Positions 8,004 to 17,407 are shown, counted from the first letter of the stretch. The stretch is 64,000 bases of DNA from Massilia aurea (GCF_014200505.1 NZ_JACHBX010000001.1:1302001-1366000), one strand, 5' to 3'. The notes: generated by a model from the sequence alone, not told the origin. Numbers and translations: made by a program.

Positions 8004-8165
8004 CTAGTGATGACCGAGGACCGGGATCGCCCCGATCGCGCTGGCCGTACCGGGGCCACCGCCGCCGATCAGTTCCGGCATGACGAGTACGAGTGTGCTG
8101 GCCGCCACGAGAAGCAGCAGGGCGACCGTTCGTAGTCCGAGTCGGGGTGTCATGGTGGTGTCCAT
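8004..8165 (-). CDS. Small hydrophobic protein, 53 residues
   Basis: An open frame starting with MDTTMTPRLGLRTV, followed by one hydrophobic helix (about 12-30) and a glycine-rich tail ending in VLGHH. It lies 15 bases upstream of the DUF1700 gene and 19 bases downstream of hpnE on the same strand. The composition is plausible for a small membrane or exported protein, but nothing else supports it. The frame stays open for 79 further codons upstream, inside hpnE, with shadow-like composition, so I placed the start at the ATG at 8165. It could be a spurious frame. Confidence 0.4.
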   Translation of the reverse strand: MDTTMTPRLGLRTVALLLLVAASTLVLVMPELIGGGGPGTASAIGAIPVLGHH

Positions 8166-8184
8166 CAGGCGTGTTTCGATGGTG

Positions 8185-9594
8185 CTACTGTACGGCGCCG
8201 GCCGCTGGTGCACCATCGCCGTGCGACAGGCTGCGCTTTTCGCGGGGCAGGGCGCCGTAGGCGAGGATGGCCGTCGCTGCCGCCTGGCCGCTGCGCACCG
8301 CCGTCTCCAGCGTCGCCGGGTAATCGCTGGCCGTGTAGTCGCCCGCCAGCACCACGCCCGGGAGCGGCGTAGCATTGGCTGGCCGGACCAACCCGGGCGC
8401 ACAGGTGAACGTCGCGCGCTTTTCCGTGATCAGCTGGGTCCAGACCGGCGTGCCCAGTTCGGGCCGGCCAAAGTCGTGCGCCAGTTGCGCCGCGATGGCG
8501 CCCGCGAGCGCCTCACGCGGCAGCGCTGCAGCCTCGGCGGCGGCGCTGACGACGACGGCAAACACGCCATCCTGGCCCGGGTCGAGCTGGGCGCGGTCGA
8601 ACACGAACTGGCCCCAGCGGCCCGCCTGCGGATCGTCCAGCAGCGCGCAGAACGGCAGGTCCAGGCGCGTGCCCGGTGCATATTGCAGGTAACAGGTCGC
8701 GATCGGCTCGTAAGTGAAACTATCCAGTTGCGCGCTCAGTGCGGCGCAGTCGGCAAACGGCGCCAGCAGCGTAGCGCTGGCGGCTGCCGGTGTGGCCAGC
8801 ACGACGGCGTCGACCCGCTCGTCGCCCGCGCCCGTCGTCAGGCACCAGCCGTCGCCATCCACGTTGCGCGCAAGCGCCGCAACCTTGACGCCAGCGCGCA
8901 CTGCGTGGCCTTCACGCGCCAGCCAGGCACCGGCAGGCTCCGGAAACAGCGCGCCCATCGCCACGCGCGGCAGCAGCATGTCCGAGGCCGCACGCCGGCT
9001 GGCGCCCAGGCTGTCGCGCAGCACGGCCAGAAACACATTGGCCGACGCGCGCTCGGGCGGCGTATTGAGCGCCGCAATGCACAGCGGGCGCCACATCAGT
9101 GTCGTGAGTCGCTCGGTCTGGTCGAAGCGTTCGAGCAGTTCGGCCACCGTGCAATCGACGTCCAGCGCCCAGCCCATCCAGCGCCCCGCGCTGTTGAAAC
9201 GGGCCAGGGCGAGCTTGTCGGCACGCGCCAGGCCCTTGGCGCGCAGCAGCGCGAACGCCAGGTGCAGCGGCGCGGGCAGGCGCGGCGCGACGAAATCCAT
9301 GCCGGCGCTGCCGGGCGGATAGCGCATCTGCACCGGCAGGCGCAGCAATGCTGCATCGGGATCGACGCCCACCTGGCGCAGCATGCGCAGCGATTCGGCG
9401 TACGCGCCCAGCAGGATGTGCTGGCCGTTGTCCAGCGCCAGGCCGCGCACGTCGACCCCACGGGCGCGCCCGCCAAGGGTGCGCGCCGCTTCGAACAGGA
9501 TGACGTCCGCGCCCTTGCGCGCCAGCGTCACTGCCGCCGCGCAGCCGGCCCAGCCCGCGCCGACGACTGCAACGCGCAGCCTAGGTGCGGACAT
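8185..9594 (-). CDS. hpnE: Hydroxysqualene dehydroxylase HpnE
   Basis: A 469-residue FAD-dependent amine-oxidase-fold enzyme that reduces hydroxysqualene to squalene, the last step of the HpnCDE route. The N-terminus has the Rossmann motif VVGAGWAGCAAA (about 10-21) and the RARGVDVRG/LDNGQHILLGAY block typical of squalene-associated desaturases. GVVLAGDYTASDYPATLE near the C-terminus is the second FAD motif. It overlaps the end of hpnD by 14 bases and is the last gene of the hpnC-hpnD-hpnE operon. The identification rests strongly on the operon. Confidence 0.9.
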   Translation of the reverse strand: MSAPRLRVAVVGAGWAGCAAAVTLARKGADVILFEAARTLGGRARGVDVRGLALDNGQHILLGAYAESLRMLRQVGVDPDAALLRLPVQMRYPPGSAGMDFVAPRLPAPLHLAFALLRAKGLARADKLALARFNSAGRWMGWALDVDCTVAELLERFDQTERLTTLMWRPLCIAALNTPPERASANVFLAVLRDSLGASRRAASDMLLPRVAMGALFPEPAGAWLAREGHAVRAGVKVAALARNVDGDGWCLTTGAGDERVDAVVLATPAAASATLLAPFADCAALSAQLDSFTYEPIATCYLQYAPGTRLDLPFCALLDDPQAGRWGQFVFDRAQLDPGQDGVFAVVVSAAAEAAALPREALAGAIAAQLAHDFGRPELGTPVWTQLITEKRATFTCAPGLVRPANATPLPGVVLAGDYTASDYPATLETAVRSGQAAATAILAYGALPREKRSLSHGDGAPAAGAVQ

Positions 9595-10414
9595 ACGTCT
9601 TCCACGCCAGCCACAGCTTGCGCAGCGGCGTGAGCGAGATGCGCTGGTTCAGCACGTGGTAGCCGTCGCGCTGGATTTCATCGAGCAGCGTGCGGTAGAT
9701 CGACGCCATCATGAGTCCCGGACGCTGGGCGCGCCGGTCTTCCTTCGGCAGCAGGGCCAGCGCTTCGTCGTAGATGGCTTGCGCGCGCTTGGCCTGGAAC
9801 GCCATCAGCGCTTCGAATTTCTCGTTGTGCTGGAGCTTGAGCAGGTCGTTCGCCGTGACGCCGAACTGCTGGAGTTCGTTCACCGGCAGGTAGATACGGC
9901 CCTTGCGCGCGTCGTCGCCCACGTCGCGGATGATGTTCGTCAGCTGGAACGCGAGGCCCAGTTTTTCGGCATACGCCAGTGTTTGCGGATTGGTGTAGCC
10001 GAAAATGCTGGCCGACAGGATGCCCACCACGCCGGCCACGTGCCAGCAATAGCGTTGCAGGCCCGGGTAATCGAGGTAGCGGCTCTGGTCGAGATCCATC
10101 TCCATACCGTTGACGATCGCCTGCAGGTGTTGTTCTTCCAGCTTGTAGACGGCGATGTGGGGCTGCAGCGCGAGCATCACCGGGTGCGTTGGCGTGCCCG
10201 CATACATCTTCGAGACCTCGGTGCGCCACCACGCCAGCTTGATGCGGGCGACCGAACCGTCGGTGGCTTCGTCGACCGTGTCGTCCACCTCGCGGCAAAA
10301 GGCGTACAACGCCGTGATCGCGCGCCGGCGTTCGGGCGGCAAAAACAGGAAGCTGTAGTAGAAACTGGAGCCGCTTTGAACGGTCTTTTGCTGGCAGTAT
10401 TCGTCTGGAGACAT
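9581..10414 (-). CDS. hpnD: Presqualene diphosphate synthase HpnD
   Basis: A 277-residue isoprenoid synthase condensing two farnesyl diphosphates to presqualene diphosphate. Both Asp-rich motifs are present: DDTVDE (44-49) and RDVGDDARKGRIYLP, the second being the longer D-containing version typical of HpnD. I chose the ATG at 10414 (MSPDEYCQQKT) because that is the family start; the frame is open for 13 more codons. It lies 105 bases downstream of hpnC and overlaps hpnE by 14 bases. The product is used for hopanoids or other squalene-derived lipids. Confidence 0.93.
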   Translation of the reverse strand: MSPDEYCQQKTVQSGSSFYYSFLFLPPERRRAITALYAFCREVDDTVDEATDGSVARIKLAWWRTEVSKMYAGTPTHPVMLALQPHIAVYKLEEQHLQAIVNGMEMDLDQSRYLDYPGLQRYCWHVAGVVGILSASIFGYTNPQTLAYAEKLGLAFQLTNIIRDVGDDARKGRIYLPVNELQQFGVTANDLLKLQHNEKFEALMAFQAKRAQAIYDEALALLPKEDRRAQRPGLMMASIYRTLLDEIQRDGYHVLNQRISLTPLRKLWLAWKTYVRT

Positions 10415-10519
10415 GAAAATCGTCGTGGAGTGCTGGTTGGGCGGCTGCGGCACGGCTGTGCCGTCAGGCGAGCATTCTAGCAGGGTAGACAGCGCAGCCG
10501 GCGATGTGCGCCGTGACTT

Positions 10520-11329
10520 TTACATGCGCAGCGCGCCCCAGCCGACGGCGACCCAGTCCGCGGTGCCCAAGGTCGGGCGGCGCCGGTACACATCGTAACC
10601 TGCGCGCTCGATCCGGTCGAGGATGCGCAGGCCGCCCTGGACGATCATGCGCAGCTCCCAGCCGATGCGGCCCGGCAGCCGCCTGGCCAGGGGCGCGCCC
10701 GACAGCATCAGCGCGCGGGCGCGCTCGACCTCGAAGCGCATCAGGGCCTGGAACGGCGCATCGACGATGCCCGCCTTCAGGGCCGTTTCGCTGACTTGGA
10801 AGCGCGCCAGGTCTTCCAGCGGCAGGTAGATGCGGCCCTTGGTCAGGTCGATCGCGACGTCCTGGATGAAATTGATCAGTTGCAGCGCGCTGCAGATCGC
10901 ATCCGAGTCGCGCAGGTTGACCGCGTCGTCGGCCTCGTACAGGGCCAGCATCAGGCGCCCGACCGGGTTCGCCGAGCGGCGGCAATAGTCGAGCAGGCTC
11001 GCGTATTCCTGGTAGCGCGGCGTGACGACATCCTGCCGGAAGGCCGACAGCAGGTCGCGCATGGGCGCGACCGACAGCCGGTACTGCACCACGACATGGG
11101 CCAGCCGCGCGAACATCGGCTCATCGGGAACGCTGCCAGCCTCGATGCGGTCCAACTGCTGGTCGTAGGCTTGCAGCGCCGCCAGCCGCTCGCCGGGCGC
11201 GGCGTCGCCTTCGTCGGCCAGGTCGTCGGCGCTGCGTGCAAAGGCATAGATCGCCTCGACCGCCGGCACCAGGCGGCGCGGCATCAGAATCGACGCAACA
11301 GGAAAGTTCTCGTAGTGATCAACAGCCAT
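10520..11329 (-). CDS. hpnC: Squalene synthase-like HpnC
   Basis: A 269-residue all-helical prenyl-transferase-fold protein that turns presqualene diphosphate into hydroxysqualene in the three-enzyme route. It starts MAVDHYENFPVAS, with ENFPVAS characteristic of HpnC. Asp-rich motif one is SADDLADEGD (33-42) and motif two is QDVAIDLTKGRIYLP. It is first in the leftward hpnCDE operon. No squalene-hopene cyclase gene lies in this window, so the fate of the squalene must be decided elsewhere in the genome. Confidence 0.92.
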   Translation of the reverse strand: MAVDHYENFPVASILMPRRLVPAVEAIYAFARSADDLADEGDAAPGERLAALQAYDQQLDRIEAGSVPDEPMFARLAHVVVQYRLSVAPMRDLLSAFRQDVVTPRYQEYASLLDYCRRSANPVGRLMLALYEADDAVNLRDSDAICSALQLINFIQDVAIDLTKGRIYLPLEDLARFQVSETALKAGIVDAPFQALMRFEVERARALMLSGAPLARRLPGRIGWELRMIVQGGLRILDRIERAGYDVYRRRPTLGTADWVAVGWGALRM

Positions 11330-11376
11330 GTTTAGAGGGAAGACGCTAAAGTCGTCACATTGTCTAGTTGCATGAT

Positions 11377-11382
11377 TATAAT
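11377..11382 (+). promoter_or_regulatory. Candidate -10 box for the RND operon
   Basis: TATAAT is a perfect -10 hexamer about 67 bases before the adaptor ATG. Seventeen bases upstream is GTCACA, a 4-of-6 match to the -35 consensus. The overlapping ATTATA at 11375-11380 reads as TATAAT on the other strand, so it could serve hpnC as well, although I see no good -35 box for that direction. Confidence 0.4.
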
Positions 11383-11448
11383 TGCTGAATTACAAACTGG
11401 CGCCAACGCAGCACTCCACGCGCCGCCAGCTTCGGCTTGAGACGCCGC

Positions 11449-12618
11449 ATGCCCAGTCAAAGGATCACCACCGTGTTTGTCCGATTTTCTTCCCCAACCT
11501 TGCGGGCGGCCGTGGTCGCCTTCTGCGCCGCCGGCGCCCTGGCCGCGTGCTCGAAGCCGGCGCCGCCGGTCGAAGACATCCGTCCGGTGCGGGTGATCCA
11601 GCTGGTGGCCGATGCGGGCGCCGAGCGGTCGCAGTTTTCAGGCGACGTGCGGCCGCGTTACGAGTCGCAACTGGGCTTCCGGGTTGGCGGCAAGATCATC
11701 GAACGCAAGGTGGACGTGGGCGCGACCGTCAAGCGCGGCACGGTGCTGATGCGCCTCGACCCGCAAGACATCCGGCTGGCCGAAACCCAGGCCCGCGCCA
11801 CGCTGCGCGCCGCCGACACCGAGCGCGAACTGGCCGCTGCCGATTACCAGCGGCACGTCAATCTGCGCTCCCAGAATTTCGTCAGCCAAGCCGTGCTCGA
11901 TGCCAAGCAAAGCGCGCTCAAGGCGGCCCAGGCCAATGTCGATGCAGCGCGCGCCGGCTTGCGCGGCCAGTCGAACCAGGCCAATTACACGACCCTGGTT
12001 GCCGACGTCGATGGCGTCGTCACGGCCATTGATGCCGAGGTAGGGCAGGTCGTCCAGGCTGGCACGCCGGTGGTGCGCGTGGCCCGCACTGCAGAGAAGG
12101 AAGTCGTCATCGGCATCCCCGAAAACAAGGTGGATGGATTGCGCCAGTCGGCCGACGTGGTCGTGCGCCTGTGGGCCGATGCAGAGCAGACCATCCCGGG
12201 CAAGATCCGCGAAATCGCGCCGATGGCCGATGCCGCAACCCGCACCTACACCGTGAAAGTTGCGCTGCCCGCCCGCGTCGATGCGCGCCTGGGAATGAGC
12301 GCGACGGTGGAGCTGGCCACGGGCGCGGCAACCACCGGCGGCCTGCGCGTGCCCTTGAGCGCGCTGGTCAACAACAAGGGCGCGAGCAGTGTCTGGGTCG
12401 TCGACAACGGCGCCGTCAAGCTCGTGCCGGTGCAGGTGGCCGGCCAGGTCGATAACGACGTGCTGGTGGCCGGCGCCGTGCGCGCCGGCCAGAACGTGGT
12501 CACGGCCGGCGTGAACCTGCTCAAGCCTGGCCAGAAGGTGCGCATCCTTACCGCCGATGTCGCGCGGCGGGCGGACGCCGAAGCGGCCATGACGGCCAAC
12601 GGCGGGGCCGCACGATGA
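11449..12618 (+). CDS. RND efflux periplasmic adaptor (membrane-fusion lipoprotein)
   Basis: A 389-residue HlyD/AcrA-type subunit linking an inner-membrane RND pump to an outer-membrane channel. The signal sequence ends in a lipobox (ALAAC, Cys about 33), so it should be anchored to the inner membrane. Then come a lipoyl-like half (FRVGGKIIERKVDVGATVKRG), a helical hairpin (about 100-165), the second lipoyl half (VADVDGVVTAIDAEVGQVV), a beta-barrel and a membrane-proximal domain. A GTG at 11473 has a better ribosome-binding site (AAGGA) and would still leave a complete lipoprotein signal; a TTG at 11437 is less likely. Its stop overlaps the permease start by 4 bases. Confidence 0.88.
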   Translation: MPSQRITTVFVRFSSPTLRAAVVAFCAAGALAACSKPAPPVEDIRPVRVIQLVADAGAERSQFSGDVRPRYESQLGFRVGGKIIERKVDVGATVKRGTVLMRLDPQDIRLAETQARATLRAADTERELAAADYQRHVNLRSQNFVSQAVLDAKQSALKAAQANVDAARAGLRGQSNQANYTTLVADVDGVVTAIDAEVGQVVQAGTPVVRVARTAEKEVVIGIPENKVDGLRQSADVVVRLWADAEQTIPGKIREIAPMADAATRTYTVKVALPARVDARLGMSATVELATGAATTGGLRVPLSALVNNKGASSVWVVDNGAVKLVPVQVAGQVDNDVLVAGAVRAGQNVVTAGVNLLKPGQKVRILTADVARRADAEAAMTANGGAAR

Positions 12619-15600
12619 AGGGCTTCAACCTGTCGCGCTGGGCGCTGGAACATATCCCGCTTACGCGCTTCCTGATCGCGGCGTGCCTGCTGTTCGGCAT
12701 CCTGAGTTACTTCGAACTGGGCCAGGACGAAGACCCGCCATTCACCTTCCGCGCGATGGTCGTGCGCGCCGTGTGGCCGGGCGCCACGGCGCTGCAGATG
12801 GCCGAGCAGGTCACCGATCCGCTCGAGCGCAAGCTGCAGGAGACACCCTACGTCAACACGATCCGCAGCTTTTCCAAGCCGGGCGAAACCACGATCCTGA
12901 TCGAGCTGCGTGAATCGACGCCGCCCAAGGAAACGACGGCCGCGTGGTATCAGGTGCGCAAGAAAATCGGCGACATCACCGCCACGCTGCCGCAGGGCGT
13001 GATCGGCCCGTTCTTCAACGACGAATTCGGCGACACGTATGGGTCGATCTTCGCGTTGTCGGGCGATGGTTTCACCTATGGCGAAATGCGCGACTACGCC
13101 GACTTCGTGCGCCAGCAGCTGCTGCGCGTGCCGCTGGTGGCCAAGGTCGAGCAATTTGGCGTGCAGAACGAAAAAGTGTATATCGAGTTCTCGAGCAAGA
13201 AATTTGCCCAGCTGGGCGTGCCGTTCGAGCAGATCGTGAACCAGATCGCCACGCAGAACGCGGTCGAGGCCAGCGGCGTGCTGGTCACGCCCACGGACAA
13301 CCTGTCGGTGCGCGTGACGGGCGCGCTCGGCACGCTCGACCAGATCGAGGCGCTGCAGCTGCGCGCCGGCGGCACCACGTTCCGCCTCGGCGACTTCGCC
13401 ACCGTCAAGCGCGGCTACCAGGATCCACCGGCCGACAAGATGCGCTTCAATGGCAAGGACGTCATCGGCCTGGGCGTGTCGATGGAAAAGGGCGGCAATA
13501 TCATCACGATGGGCAAGGGGCTGGCCGAGACGGTGGCCCGCATCCGCGCGCAGCTGCCGGTCGGGATCGAGCTCGAACGGGTGGCTGACCAGCCGCAGGC
13601 CGTCAAGGAGTCGGTCGGCGAATTCGTCAAGGTGCTGATCGAGGCGGTCGTCATCGTGCTGGTCGTGTCGTTCCTGGCCCTCGGCCTGCACACCAAGCCC
13701 AAATGGCGCATCGATATCTATCCGGGCCTGGTGGTGGCGCTGTCGATCCCGCTGGTGCTGGCCATCACGTTCCTCGCCATGCGCATGCTCGACATCTCGC
13801 TGCACAAGATTTCGCTGGGCGCGCTGATCATCGCGCTGGGTCTGCTGGTGGACGACGCTATCATCGCCGTCGAAATGATGGTGCGCAAAATGGAAGAGGG
13901 CATGTCGCGCTTCGAGGCCGCCACCTTCGCCTACACGTCCACGGCCATGCCAATGCTGACCGGGACGCTGATCACGGCGGCAGGCTTCCTGCCGATTGGC
14001 TTGGCCGAATCGGCCGCCGGCGAATATACGTTCACGATGTTCTCGGTCAACGGGCTGGCGCTGCTGATCTCGTGGGTGGTGGCGGTGATGTTCACGCCCT
14101 ACATCGGCTTCATGCTGCTCAAGGTCAAGCCGCACGCGCATGGCGAGAGCGGCCACGACGTCTTCGATTCCCCTGCGTATCAGCGCTTCCGGCGCATCGT
14201 GACCTGGTGCGTCGAGTGGCGCAAGACCACCATTGCGCTGACGCTCGCCGTGTTCGCGCTGGGCATCTTCGGCTTCAAATTCATCGAGAAGCAGTTCTTC
14301 CCGGACTCGAGCCGGCCCGAGTTGATGGTTGAACTCTGGTCGCCCGAGGGTACGAGCTTTGCCGCCAACGAGGCAACCGTCAAGCGCTTCGAGGCGTTTC
14401 TGGCGCAGCAGCAGGGTGTGCGCAGTGTGACGAGCTATGTCGGCACCGGCAGCCCGCGTTTCTATCTGCCGCTGGACCAGATCTTCCCGCAATCGAACGT
14501 GTCGCAGGTGGTCGTGCTGCCGGTCGATACCAGGGCGCGCGACGCGCTGCGCCTGAAGATCGTCGACATCTTCAAGCACGATTTCCCCGAAGTGCGCGGG
14601 CGCGTCAGGCTGCTGGCCAATGGCCCGCCGGTGCCGTACCCGGTGCAGTTCCAGGTGCTGGGGCCCGACATCGGCGTCGTGCGCGGGATCGCCGACCAGG
14701 TCAGGGCGACGCTGCTGGCCAATCCGAACACGCTGGGCGTGAACGACAACTGGAACGAATCGATCAAGGTGCTGCGCCTCGACCTGGACCAGGACAAGCT
14801 GCGCGCGCTGGGCGTGACGTCGCAGGCCGTGCGGCGCGCGGTCAATACGACGCTCACCGGCACGGCGGTCGGTCAGTTGCGCGAATCTAACCGCCTGATC
14901 GACATGGTCGTGCGCCAGCCACTGGAAGAGCGCTCGACCATCACGCGCCTGTCCGAAACGCTGGTGCCCACCACCGGCGGGCAGGCCGTGACGATTGGCC
15001 AGGTGGCGCGCGTGCGCTTCGTCTGGGAGCCGGGCGTCGTCTGGCGCGAAGGCCGCGAGTGGGCCATCATGGTCCAGGCCGACGTGGTCGACGGCATCCA
15101 GGGGCCGACCGTGACCGCGCAAGTCGACAAGCAGCTGGGCGCGCTGCGCGCGAAGCTGCCGGCCGGCTACCGCCTGACGATCGAAGGCGCCGCCGCCGAC
15201 AGCTCCGAAGCCGAGGCGTCCATCGCGGCCAATGTGCCGCTGGTGCTGTTCATCGTGTTTGCGCTGCTGATGCTGCAATTGCACAGCTTCTCGCGTTCGC
15301 TGCTGGTGTTCTTGACCGGCCCGCTGGGCGTGGCGGGCGCTGCGATGGCGCTGCTGATCCTCGACCGCCCCTTCGGCTTTGTCGCGAATCTCGGCGTGAT
15401 CGCGCTGTTCGGCATGATCATCCGCAACTCGGTGATCCTGGTCGACCAGATCGAGCAGGACATTGCCACTGGCAGCCATCCGTGGGATGCGATCATCGAA
15501 GCGGCCGTGCGCCGCTGCCGGCCGATCCTGCTGACGGCCGCCGCGGCGGCGCTGGCAATGATCCCGTTGTCGCGCTCGACGTTCTGGGGCCCGATGGCGG

Positions 15601-15713
15601 TGGCCATCATGGGCGGCCTGATGGTGGCGACGGCATTGACGCTGTTATTCCTGCCGGCCTTGTATGCGGCGTGGTTCCGCGTGAAAAAGCCGGCAGGGGC
15701 GGGCGGCAAATGA
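12615..15713 (+). CDS. RND-family efflux permease
   Basis: A 1032-residue AcrB/MexB-fold proton-driven transporter of full family length. It has an N-terminal helix (about 15-33), a large periplasmic domain (about 35-330), helices 2-6 (about 335-480), a loop, a second large periplasmic domain (about 560-860), and five or six C-terminal helices. The paired acidic residues of helix 4 lie in GLLVDDAIIAVE (about 410-421), the proton-relay position. The ATG overlaps the adaptor stop (ATGA). No outer-membrane factor follows, so the pump probably borrows a TolC-like channel. Substrates cannot be predicted from sequence alone. Confidence 0.9.
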   Translation: MKGFNLSRWALEHIPLTRFLIAACLLFGILSYFELGQDEDPPFTFRAMVVRAVWPGATALQMAEQVTDPLERKLQETPYVNTIRSFSKPGETTILIELRESTPPKETTAAWYQVRKKIGDITATLPQGVIGPFFNDEFGDTYGSIFALSGDGFTYGEMRDYADFVRQQLLRVPLVAKVEQFGVQNEKVYIEFSSKKFAQLGVPFEQIVNQIATQNAVEASGVLVTPTDNLSVRVTGALGTLDQIEALQLRAGGTTFRLGDFATVKRGYQDPPADKMRFNGKDVIGLGVSMEKGGNIITMGKGLAETVARIRAQLPVGIELERVADQPQAVKESVGEFVKVLIEAVVIVLVVSFLALGLHTKPKWRIDIYPGLVVALSIPLVLAITFLAMRMLDISLHKISLGALIIALGLLVDDAIIAVEMMVRKMEEGMSRFEAATFAYTSTAMPMLTGTLITAAGFLPIGLAESAAGEYTFTMFSVNGLALLISWVVAVMFTPYIGFMLLKVKPHAHGESGHDVFDSPAYQRFRRIVTWCVEWRKTTIALTLAVFALGIFGFKFIEKQFFPDSSRPELMVELWSPEGTSFAANEATVKRFEAFLAQQQGVRSVTSYVGTGSPRFYLPLDQIFPQSNVSQVVVLPVDTRARDALRLKIVDIFKHDFPEVRGRVRLLANGPPVPYPVQFQVLGPDIGVVRGIADQVRATLLANPNTLGVNDNWNESIKVLRLDLDQDKLRALGVTSQAVRRAVNTTLTGTAVGQLRESNRLIDMVVRQPLEERSTITRLSETLVPTTGGQAVTIGQVARVRFVWEPGVVWREGREWAIMVQADVVDGIQGPTVTAQVDKQLGALRAKLPAGYRLTIEGAAADSSEAEASIAANVPLVLFIVFALLMLQLHSFSRSLLVFLTGPLGVAGAAMALLILDRPFGFVANLGVIALFGMIIRNSVILVDQIEQDIATGSHPWDAIIEAAVRRCRPILLTAAAAALAMIPLSRSTFWGPMAVAIMGGLMVATALTLLFLPALYAAWFRVKKPAGAGGK

Positions 15714-15811
15714 ATGCACCTATCCCCGCACTGGAAAAAATGATGCCCAATAGTGTCAGAAATTCCAGTAAAATAATCGATTGAAGTTGTAGCCCCTAAA
15801 CAATGGAGTGC

Positions 15812-15850
15812 AGGGCGGCCGGGTTCTACTGTCGGGCGCCCTTTGTTTTT
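15812..15850 (+). terminator. Probable intrinsic terminator after the RND operon
   Basis: The hairpin arms AGGGCG and CGCCCT, extended by CCG/CGG after one mismatch, enclose an 11-base loop and are followed by TTTGTTTTT. It lies about 100 bases after the permease stop and just before tRNA-Leu. Confidence 0.6.
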
Positions 15851-15871
15851 GAGGCGATATTGCAATCCTGA

Positions 15872-15958
15872 GCGAGGATGGCGAAATTGGTAGACGCACC
15901 AGGTTTAGGTCCTGACGCCAGCAATGGTGTGGGGGTTCGAGTCCCCCTCCTCGCACCA
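15872..15958 (+). tRNA. tRNA-Leu (UAG)
   Basis: 87 nt including an encoded CCA. The acceptor stem GCGAGGA pairs with TCCTCGC. The anticodon loop TTTAGGT gives UAG, the D-loop has AATTGGTAGACGC as in leucine tRNAs, the long variable arm marks a class II tRNA, and the T-arm is GGGGGTTCGAGTCCCCC. It ends only 31 bases before the trigger-factor ATG. Confidence 0.96.
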
Positions 15959-15989
15959 CGAATAATTATTTTTTTGGACGATTTTTACA

Positions 15990-17330
15990 ATGGCAACTGC
16001 AGTCGAAACCCTGGGTAAACTCGAACGTCGCTTGACGATCTCTTTTCCGGTCGCTGACGTCCGCACTGAAGTCGAGAAGCGCCTGAAACAGCAGGCCAAG
16101 ACCGCCAAGGCGCCTGGCTTCCGTCCGGGCAAAGTGCCGCTCAAGATGGTCGCTGCCCAGTACGGCTACCAGATCGAATCGGACGTGCTCAACGACAAAG
16201 TTGGCCGCGCATTCAACGAAGCCGCTGTCGCCAACGAACTGCGCGTTGCCGGTTTCCCGAAAATCGAGCCAAAAGACGACGCCCCTGAAGGCGTCCTCGA
16301 ATTCAACGCCACCTTCGAAGTCTATCCAGAAGTCGTCATTGGCGACCTGGCAGCGGTTGAAGTCGAAACCGTCGTGACCGAAGTGTCCGACACCGAAATC
16401 GACAAGACCATCGACATCCTGCGCAAGCAGCGTGTGCACTACCACACCAAGGGCGAGCAGGGCGAACACGGCACCGGCGGCGAGCCAGTCGCAGCTGATG
16501 GCGACCGCGTCACCGTCGACTTCGTCGGCACGCTCGATGGCGTCGAATTCGACGGCGGCAAGGCTGAAGATTACGCGTTCGTGCTGGGCGAAGGCCGCAT
16601 GCTGCCTGAGTTCGAAGCCGCAACGATCGGCCTGAAAGTCGGCGAAGCCAAGACCTTCCCACTGGCGTTCCCAGAGGACTACCATGGCAAGGACGTCGCC
16701 GGTAAAACCGCCGAGTTCACCATCACGCTCAAAGCACTCGAGTGGGCGCACATGCCTGCGGTCGATACCGAATTTGCCCAGTCGCTGGGAATCGAAGACG
16801 GTTCGATCGAGAAAATGCGCGAAGACATCAAGGTGAACCTGGAGCGCGAAGTGCGCGCCCGCGTCAAGGCCCGCAACAAGGAAGCCGTGATGGATGCACT
16901 GGTCAAGGCTACCGAACTGGACGTGCCGACCGTGATGGTCGAGCAGGATTCGGAGCGTTTGGCCGAAATGACCCGCCAGGACATGGCGCAGCGCGGCATG
17001 GACGTCGCCAAGCTGCCATTCCCGTCCGAGATGTTCAAGGACAAGGCCGAGCGCCGCGTGCGCCTGGGTCTGATCCTGTCGCAACTGGTTGCCGACAACG
17101 ATCTGCAAGCCACGCAAGATCAGGTGAAAGCCCAGATCGAAGATTTCTCGCAGAGCTACGAAGACCCGAAAGAAGTCCTGAAGTACTACTTCAGTGATCG
17201 TCGTCGTCTGGGTGAAGTCGAAGCCCTTGTATTGGAAGAAAACGTCGTCAACTACGTACTTGGCAAGGCCAAGGTCTCGAACAAGACCGTCGCTTTCGAT
17301 GAACTGATGGGCAGCGTCCCACAGGCTTAA
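15990..17330 (+). CDS. tig: Trigger factor, ribosome-bound chaperone
   Basis: A 446-residue protein of normal length. The ribosome-binding domain (1-115) contains the signature loop GFRPGKVP (about 46-53) that docks on L23. The FKBP-type prolyl isomerase domain (about 150-245) includes [17 protein letters not shown] and [10 protein letters not shown]. The C-terminal helical arms complete the chaperone cradle. It acts cotranslationally on nascent chains in the cytoplasm. The leader is A/U-rich with no good Shine-Dalgarno sequence before the ATG (ATTTTTACA). It is first in the tig-clpP-clpX-lon block, and its own terminator follows at once. Confidence 0.97.
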   Translation: MATAVETLGKLERRLTISFPVADVRTEVEKRLKQQAKTAKAPGFRPGKVPLKMVAAQYGYQIESDVLNDKVGRAFNEAAVANELRVAGFPKIEPKDDAPEGVLEFNATFEVYPEVVIGDLAAVEVETVVTEVSDTEIDKTIDILRKQRVHYHTKGEQGEHGTGGEPVAADGDRVTVDFVGTLDGVEFDGGKAEDYAFVLGEGRMLPEFEAATIGLKVGEAKTFPLAFPEDYHGKDVAGKTAEFTITLKALEWAHMPAVDTEFAQSLGIEDGSIEKMREDIKVNLEREVRARVKARNKEAVMDALVKATELDVPTVMVEQDSERLAEMTRQDMAQRGMDVAKLPFPSEMFKDKAERRVRLGLILSQLVADNDLQATQDQVKAQIEDFSQSYEDPKEVLKYYFSDRRRLGEVEALVLEENVVNYVLGKAKVSNKTVAFDELMGSVPQA

Positions 17331-17339
17331 GAAAAGCAG

Positions 17340-17365
17340 GCCGGCCCCTCGAGGCCGGCTTTTTT
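17340..17365 (+). terminator. Intrinsic terminator after tig
   Basis: A perfect 7-bp stem GCCGGCC/GGCCGGC with a 6-base loop is followed by six T residues, 10 bases after the tig stop codon. It lies 43 bases before clpP, so clpP is either partly read through or driven from a nearby promoter. Confidence 0.85.
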
Positions 17366-17407
17366 CAATGGCCCATTTGACCAACCCCTAACAAGGAAGA
17401 GACAGGT

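Noticed and set aside
12246..15479. A 1077-codon open frame on the minus strand opposite the RND permease
   Set aside because: It is rich in His, Gln and Arg with no domain, and the permease on the other strand is unmistakable. Long antisense frames are expected in GC-rich genes.
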